The notes under the pieces are model-generated. The model had not been told where the DNA came from. It searched no databases and saw only the letters and a program-made list of their open reading frames with translations. A program made the translations under genes and the position numbers. Below, one piece after another: positions 59,226-64,000 of a stretch of DNA of 64,000 bases. Every line of letters starts with the position of its first letter. Position 1 is the stretch's first letter. The DNA comes from Asanoa ishikariensis (GTDB taxonomy: Bacteria > Actinomycetota > Actinomycetes > Mycobacteriales > Micromonosporaceae), in contig NZ_FNQB01000003.1 of assembly GCF_900107455.1 (NCBI RefSeq), positions 744,001-808,000 of the forward strand, written 5' to 3'.

Positions 59226-59614
59226 GCCTGGAACGGGTGAACCCACCATCGTTGGCTACACCGCGCGGGTTCTCCCACGCGGTGGTCGGGCGGGGCACGG
59301 TCGTCTTCCTGGCTGGGCAGACCGCGCTGGACCCCGAGGGGCGGATCGTCGGTGCGGACGTCGTCGCACAGTTCGAGCAGGCGCTGGCCAACCTGCTGAC
59401 CGCGCTGGCGGCCGCCGGCGGACGACCCGACCAACTCGCGAGCCTCACCGTGTACGCGACGGACCTGGCCGACTATCGCGCCCGCGCGTCAGAGATCGGC
59501 CGGGTCTGGCGGCGACTGGTCGGCACCGACTACCCGGCCATGGCCGGCATCGGCGTGTCCCGGCTGTGGGACGTCGAGGCGCTCGTCGAGGTGCAGGGCT
59601 TCGCGGTGGTCTAA
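59222..59614 (+). CDS. ridA: RidA/YjgF-family enamine/imine deaminase
   Basis: 130 residues from GTG 59222, overlapping the SDR stop (GTGA). RidA motifs: GRGTVVFLAGQTALDPEGRIVG, VAQFEQALANLLTALAAAGG and DVEALVEVQGFAVV. The usual ligand Arg position lies in IGVSRLWDVEALVEVQG. RidA proteins hydrolyse enamines and imines, which makes sense in a 2-aminobenzoyl-CoA pathway where an enamine has to lose ammonia. It is convergent with the PaaX-like gene (one base apart). Confidence 0.88.
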   Translation: MSLERVNPPSLATPRGFSHAVVGRGTVVFLAGQTALDPEGRIVGADVVAQFEQALANLLTALAAAGGRPDQLASLTVYATDLADYRARASEIGRVWRRLVGTDYPAMAGIGVSRLWDVEALVEVQGFAVV

Positions 59615-59615
59615 G

Positions 59616-60467
59616 TCAGCCCACGCGGACGTCGGCGCGGACCGAGTCGACGAACCGGTGCGCGGCCTCGCCGAGCCGCTCGTGCAGCGCGAAGAACACG
59701 TCCGCGGCCCGGACGCCGTTCCAGTCGGCCGGGAGGGTCTCCAGCGGCAGACCCGGTTCGAGGTACGGCAGGCGGCGCCAGTCCGTCAGCGCGTTGACGT
59801 AGTCCGCGAACGCCTGCGCGTCGTCGAGTCGGCCGCCCCGGTCGTACGCCTCCGCCATGGGTTCGTACCGGCGAAGGAAGTCGTCGTTCAGCTTGCGCAG
59901 CCGGGTCAGGTCCCACCACTGCGACACGCGTGCGGCGGTGTCCGCGAAGGCGAGGTGGTCGCCGCGGAACAACTCGACGTAGACGGCCAGGCCGTCGCGC
60001 TCCAGCGTCTCCCTCGCCTCGTCGTAGAGGTGCGCCGGCGCGATCCAGACGCCGGCGGACACCGTGCCGAAGCCGAGCCAAGCGAGCCGGGACCGCAGCA
60101 CGTGCCGCTGGTCGCGCTTGCTCTCCGGGACGCTGAACATGGCGAGCAGCCAGCCGTCGGCGGGTGTCGCGCGCCGCCGGGTGAAGATCCGCCGGTCCCC
60201 TTCGTGGAGGATCTCGCGGCCGTCGGCGGACAGCGCGTAGCCGGCGACGCCGTCGAGCTTGACCGCGTCGAGGAGGCCACGCCGCTTCAGGCGGAAGATC
60301 GCCGACCGGACGACCGGCTCGTCCACAGCGCACTGTCCCAGCAACCTGATGATCGAGGCGACGCTCATCCAGCCGTTGGTCTCGCGCGCGTACAGCCCGT
60401 ACACCGTAACGATCAGCGCTCGGGGCTTCTGGCCGCGACCGCCCGAATCGTCCGTCTCCACCACCAC
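59616..60467 (-). CDS. PaaX-family transcriptional repressor
   Basis: 283 residues. The N-terminal winged helix (PRALIVTVYGLYARETNGWMSVASIIRLLGQ, then VVRSAIFRLKRRGLLDA) and the PaaX C-domain (GDRRIFTRRRATPADGWLLAMFSVPESKRDQRHVLRSRLAWLGFG) are clear in outline. PaaX-type repressors respond to aryl-CoA thioesters such as phenylacetyl-CoA; here the effector is probably 2-aminobenzoyl-CoA or a similar compound made by the divergent ligase. Start GTG 60467; a second GTG follows at once. A -10-like TATGGT (60479-60474) ends 6 nt before the start. Confidence 0.92.
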   Translation of the reverse strand: MVVETDDSGGRGQKPRALIVTVYGLYARETNGWMSVASIIRLLGQCAVDEPVVRSAIFRLKRRGLLDAVKLDGVAGYALSADGREILHEGDRRIFTRRRATPADGWLLAMFSVPESKRDQRHVLRSRLAWLGFGTVSAGVWIAPAHLYDEARETLERDGLAVYVELFRGDHLAFADTAARVSQWWDLTRLRKLNDDFLRRYEPMAEAYDRGGRLDDAQAFADYVNALTDWRRLPYLEPGLPLETLPADWNGVRAADVFFALHERLGEAAHRFVDSVRADVRVG

Positions 60468-60493
60468 GGAGAAACCATATCTGATGCGTTCTC

Positions 60494-60521
60494 TTGACTG
60501 CCGTCACGGAATACGAATACT
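60494..60521 (+). promoter_or_regulatory. Aryl-CoA ligase promoter with TGAC-TGCC-GTCA at the -35
   Basis: TTGACT (60494-60499), 16 nt, AATACT (60516-60521), ending 6 nt before the ATG at 60528: probably leaderless. TGAC-N4-GTCA (60495-60506) covers the -35, as in the 56427 promoter. It is the only such dyad in the 60-bp space shared with the divergent PaaX gene, so it may also serve autoregulation. Confidence 0.65.
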
Positions 60522-60527
60522 TGGAGA

Positions 60528-62132
60528 ATGACGTGGGACTATGCGACCGCGCTCAGCCCGTCCGCACACGTGGACACGTTCTGCCGCGACCATCTCCCGC
60601 CCTTCACGCAGTGGCCCGAGATGCTCCTGGACCCGGCCTACCCCGACCGGCTCAACTGCGCCGTCGAGCTGCTGGCTGCCGCTCCCGACCGCCGCTGCCT
60701 GCTCACACCTTCCGGCGAGACGTGGACCTACGGCGACCTGGACCGCAGATCCAACCGGATCGCCACGGTGTTGACCCGCGACTTCGGCCTCGTGCCCGGC
60801 AACCGCGTGCTGCTGCGCGGGCCCAACAACCTCTGGCTCGCGGCGTGCTGGTTCGCCGTGCTCAAGGCCGGTGGCGTGGTGGTCACGACAATGCCGCTGC
60901 TGCGTCCCGCGGAGCTGACCGCCGTCGCCTCGATAGCCCAGGTGGATCTCGCCCTGTGTGACGCCCGGTTCGTCGACGACCTGCGGCTGGCCGAGCTCGG
61001 CGAAGCTCCCGTCGTGACGTACGACGACCTGGCCCTTGATGGCGGTGACGAGTTCACCGCCGTCGACACCTCCGCCGACGATGTCGCGCTGCTGGCCTTC
61101 ACCTCCGGCACGACCGGGCGCCCCAAGGCGACGATGCACTTCCACCGCGACGTCCTGGCGATCGCCGACACCTTCTCGCGGCACCTGGTGCGGCCGCGCC
61201 CCGACGACGTCTTCACCGGCACTCCCCCGCTGGCCTTCACCTTCGGGCTCGGTGGCTTGCTGGTCTTTCCGCTGCGGGCCGGCGCGGCGACCCTGCTGAT
61301 CGAGAAGGCGACCCCGGACCAGCTCGCCGACCTGATCGAGCGGCACGCGGCGACGATCTGCTTCACCGCGCCGACGGCATACCGGGCCATCCTGCGCGCC
61401 GGCCGGTTGGAACGGCTGCGCAGCCTGCGGCGCGCCGTGTCCGCCGGCGAGCACCTGCCAGCCGCCACCTGGCAGGACTTCTTCGACGCCACGGGTGTAC
61501 GGCTGATCGACGGCATCGGGTCCACCGAGCTCCTGCACGTGTTCATCTCCGCGGCCGACGACGCGATCCGGCCGGGCGCCACCGGTCTGGAGGTGCCCGG
61601 CTTCCATGCCGCCGTCCTCGATGAGGCGGGCGAGCCGGTCCCCCGCGGCACCCCGGGACGGCTGGCCGTCAAAGGTCCCACCGGATGCCGCTACCTGCGC
61701 GATCCACGGCAGACCGCGTACGTCCAGAATGGATGGAACTTCACCGGCGACACGTACGTGCAGGATGAGGACGGCTATTTCCACTACCTCGCGCGGCGGG
61801 ACGACATGATCGTGTCGTCGGGCTACAACATCGCCGGTCCCGAGGTCGAGGAGGCGCTGACGGGCCATCCGGCGGTCGACGAGTGCTGTGTCGTCGCGGC
61901 TCCCGACCCACAGCGCGGGCACATCGTCAAGGCCTACGTGGTGCTGCGCAATGGCTTCGAGGGCAGCCCTTCGCTGGTCGCGGAGCTCCAGGAGTTCACG
62001 AAGCGGCAGATCGCGCCGTACAAGTACCCGCGCGCCGTCGAGTTCATCGCCAGCCTGCCTCGGACCAGCACGGGCAAGGTCCAGCGGTACGTCCTGCGGC
62101 GGCAGGCCTCCGCCACCACGGATTCGGCATGA
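60528..62132 (+). CDS. Aryl-CoA ligase (benzoate/2-aminobenzoate-CoA ligase type)
   Basis: 534 residues. The adenylation motifs are in order: [21 protein letters not shown] (P-loop), [11 protein letters not shown] (A5), [34 protein letters not shown] in outline (A7-A8), and [14 protein letters not shown] with the A10 lysine. Overall it resembles benzoate- and 2-aminobenzoate-CoA ligases. With ATP and CoA it should activate an aromatic acid. Coupled to the monooxygenase/reductase gene by an ATGA overlap, which points to 2-aminobenzoate. Confidence 0.9.
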   Translation: MTWDYATALSPSAHVDTFCRDHLPPFTQWPEMLLDPAYPDRLNCAVELLAAAPDRRCLLTPSGETWTYGDLDRRSNRIATVLTRDFGLVPGNRVLLRGPNNLWLAACWFAVLKAGGVVVTTMPLLRPAELTAVASIAQVDLALCDARFVDDLRLAELGEAPVVTYDDLALDGGDEFTAVDTSADDVALLAFTSGTTGRPKATMHFHRDVLAIADTFSRHLVRPRPDDVFTGTPPLAFTFGLGGLLVFPLRAGAATLLIEKATPDQLADLIERHAATICFTAPTAYRAILRAGRLERLRSLRRAVSAGEHLPAATWQDFFDATGVRLIDGIGSTELLHVFISAADDAIRPGATGLEVPGFHAAVLDEAGEPVPRGTPGRLAVKGPTGCRYLRDPRQTAYVQNGWNFTGDTYVQDEDGYFHYLARRDDMIVSSGYNIAGPEVEEALTGHPAVDECCVVAAPDPQRGHIVKAYVVLRNGFEGSPSLVAELQEFTKRQIAPYKYPRAVEFIASLPRTSTGKVQRYVLRRQASATTDSA

Positions 62133-64000
62133 GGATCGCGGTGGTCGGGGGTGGTCCCGGTGGCCTCTACTTCGCGGCCCTCGTCCGGCAGCTCGGCGTG
62201 GCGGACGAGGTCACCGTCTGGGAGCGCAACGCCGCCGACGACACGTTCGGGTTCGGCGTGGTGTTCTCCGACGAGACGCTCGGCGGCATCGAGCACGCCG
62301 ACCCGCACATCTTCACGGAGATGGCCCGCTCGTTCGCGCGGTGGGACGACGTCGACGTCCACTTCCGCGGCCAGGTGCACACCAGCGGGGGCCACGGGTT
62401 CGCCGCCATGGGCCGTAAGCGGCTTCTGTCGGTTCTGCAGCAACGGTGCCGCGAGCTCGGCGTCGACCTCCGGTTCTCCACCGCGGCGCCGGACGTCGAG
62501 CTGTTGCGGGAGTCCTACGACCTGGTCGTGGCCAGCGACGGGGTCAACTCGACCGTGCGGACGCGCTACGCGGACGTGTTCCGGCCGTCGGTGGAGGCCA
62601 GACGGTGCCGCTACATGTGGCTCGGCACCGACAAGGTCTTCGACGCGTTCAAGTTCTACGTCAAGGAGACGCCGCACGGCGTCATGCAGTTACATGGCTA
62701 CCCGTACGACGCGCGGGCGAGCACCTTCATCGTCGAGATGAACGAGCAGGTGTGGCGCCGCGCCGGTTTCGCCGACCACTCCCTACTTCCGGGCGAGTCC
62801 GACGAGAAGTCGGTGGAGGTGGTGCGCGAGCTGTTCCAGGACGTCCTGGGCGACGCCGCCCTGCACGTCAACAACTCGCGGTGGCTCACGTTCGCGACGA
62901 TCCGCAACGAACGGTGGCGGCACGGCAACGTGGTCCTGCTGGGCGATGCGGCGCACACCGCGCACTTCTCCATCGGGTCGGGCACCAAGCTGGCCATGGA
63001 GGACGCCCTGGCGCTGGCGGCGTGCCTGCGCGAGCAGGTCGGGGTGTCCGCGGCTCTAATCGGTTACGAGGCGGAGCGGCGGCCCGTCGTGGTCTCGACC
63101 CAACGGGCGGCGCAGGCGAGTCTCGAGTGGTTCGAGAACCTGGGGCAGTACACCGACCAGGACCCGACGCAGTTCGCCTTCAACATCATGACGCGCAGCC
63201 GACGAGTCACCCACGAGAACCTGCGCGTACGCGACCCCGAGTTCGTGGCCCGGGTCGACGCCTGGTTCGCCGGCGACGGCGAGGTCCGGCCGCCGATGTT
63301 CCAGCCGTTCCGGCTGCGCGGAGTGGAACTGGTCAACCGCGTGGTGGTCTCGCCGATGGACATGTACTGCGCGGAAGAGGGCGTGCCCAACGACTTCCAC
63401 CTGGCCCACCTCGGCGGGAAGGCCCTGGGTGGTGCGGGCCTGGTGATGACGGAGATGGTGTGCGTCTCGCCTGGCGGCCGGATCACGCCTGGTTGCACCG
63501 GTCTCTACACAGACTCACAGGCGGCGGGCTGGCGACGCATCGTCTCGTTCGTGCACGAACACTCTGCCGCCAAGATCGGGGTCCAGTTAGGACACTCGGG
63601 TCGCAAGGGATCGACGCGGCTGATGTGGGAGGGGATGGACGAGCCGCTGCCGTCGGGCAACTGGGAGGTCGTCGCGCCGTCGGCGTTGCCGTACCGGCCG
63701 GGGGTCAACCAGACGCCGCGCTCGCTCTCGGTCGACGACCTGGGCCTCATCAGGGAACAGTTCGTGGCCGCCGCCCGCCGTGCCGTGATTGCCGGCTTCG
63801 ACCTGCTGGAGCTGCACTGCGCGCATGGCTATCTGCTGTCCTCGTTCATCTCGCCGCTGACGAACCACCGGACCGACAGTTATGGCGGCTCGCTGGCCAA
63901 CCGGCTGCGCTTTCCGCTGGAGGTCTTCGACGCGGTGCGTGCGGTGTGGCCGGCCGACCTGCCGACCAGCGTGCGAATCTCGGCGACGGACTGGTGCCCC
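62129..64000 (+). CDS. 2-aminobenzoyl-CoA (or salicylyl-CoA) monooxygenase/reductase fusion, 3' end cut
   Basis: 624 codons are visible and the frame is open at the window edge; family members are near 770, so about 150 residues are missing. The N-terminal flavin monooxygenase has GGGPGG at residues 7-12, [15 protein letters not shown], and the second FAD motif [21 protein letters not shown]. From about residue 391 an Old Yellow Enzyme barrel begins ([20 protein letters not shown]), with the substrate-binding pair H563/H566 in [17 protein letters not shown]. This fusion is known as 2-aminobenzoyl-CoA monooxygenase/reductase and as salicylyl-CoA 5-hydroxylase. RidA and beta-oxidation genes nearby favour the first. 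Confidence 0.9.
   Translation, partial: MRIAVVGGGPGGLYFAALVRQLGVADEVTVWERNAADDTFGFGVVFSDETLGGIEHADPHIFTEMARSFARWDDVDVHFRGQVHTSGGHGFAAMGRKRLLSVLQQRCRELGVDLRFSTAAPDVELLRESYDLVVASDGVNSTVRTRYADVFRPSVEARRCRYMWLGTDKVFDAFKFYVKETPHGVMQLHGYPYDARASTFIVEMNEQVWRRAGFADHSLLPGESDEKSVEVVRELFQDVLGDAALHVNNSRWLTFATIRNERWRHGNVVLLGDAAHTAHFSIGSGTKLAMEDALALAACLREQVGVSAALIGYEAERRPVVVSTQRAAQASLEWFENLGQYTDQDPTQFAFNIMTRSRRVTHENLRVRDPEFVARVDAWFAGDGEVRPPMFQPFRLRGVELVNRVVVSPMDMYCAEEGVPNDFHLAHLGGKALGGAGLVMTEMVCVSPGGRITPGCTGLYTDSQAAGWRRIVSFVHEHSAAKIGVQLGHSGRKGSTRLMWEGMDEPLPSGNWEVVAPSALPYRPGVNQTPRSLSVDDLGLIREQFVAAARRAVIAGFDLLELHCAHGYLLSSFISPLTNHRTDSYGGSLANRLRFPLEVFDAVRAVWPADLPTSVRISATDWCP

Overview
The window is chromosomal DNA from a high-GC Gram-positive actinomycete. 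Almost every gene ends its codons in G or C, GTG starts are common, and the gene set is typical of soil actinomycetes: Ku, DrrAB-like ABC exporters, and many TetR, GntR, LacI, ROK and PaaX regulators. A paired, self-complementary AAGGGTCCCTT repeat at 10571-10612 resembles intergenic repeats I recall from Micromonosporaceae, so that family is my guess, not a demonstration. I see no rRNA, tRNA, CRISPR array, insertion sequence or prophage. Both window edges cut through genes.

Layout. 1-3069: the end of an FtsX-type permease, then a histidine kinase and LuxR-type response regulator. 3098-7261: Gfo/Idh oxidoreductase, Ku, FAD monooxygenase and a phytanoyl-CoA-dioxygenase-like protein. 7322-10612: an RHH protein with repeated putative operators, a DUF4097 protein and a DrrAB-like ABC exporter, closed by a terminator-like repeat. 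10715-16093: TetR and FabF sharing one palindromic promoter, an unknown protein, a UBP-type zinc finger and a patatin-like lipase. 16163-21023: LacI and ROK regulators with a secreted GH27 glycosidase. 21115-25959: benzoylformate decarboxylase, a RibD/DHFR-like reductase, a three-gene cassette built on an unusually small PEP-synthase-like protein, and a small secreted protein.

26062-47754 is a catabolic island. Its first part holds a threonine-synthase-like enzyme, a FadR-type GntR and an amidohydrolase. Next comes a leftward operon of M20 peptidase, AceE/transketolase-like E1 and D-aminoacylase-like enzyme, divergent from an FAH-family hydrolase. The last part is a nine-gene leftward operon: enolase-superfamily enzyme, oligopeptide ABC importer, aminotransferase V, 2-hydroxyacid dehydrogenase, zinc alcohol dehydrogenase and S9 peptidase. 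A second GntR sits beside it. A 26-bp element, GTTCGA-N13-TTTCGAR, occurs upstream of the FAH gene, the nine-gene operon and that GntR, so these probably form one regulon. The substrate is unknown, probably an acylated or peptide-like compound.

47756-56415 is a mixed region: epoxide hydrolase, two VOC proteins, two TetR regulators, a SnoaL/hydrolase fusion, an amidase, a methyltransferase and two poorly known proteins.

56427-64000 carries the best-defined pathway. An aryl-CoA ligase and a monooxygenase/Old-Yellow-Enzyme fusion are accompanied by acyl-CoA dehydrogenase, enoyl-CoA hydratase-like, SDR and RidA proteins under a PaaX-type regulator. This matches the hybrid 2-aminobenzoyl-CoA (anthranilate) pathway known from Azoarcus. 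Both rightward operons carry TGAC-N4-GTCA at the -35 position.

A theme through the window is a -10 hexamer ending 7-8 nt before the start codon, especially at regulator genes, suggesting many leaderless mRNAs.
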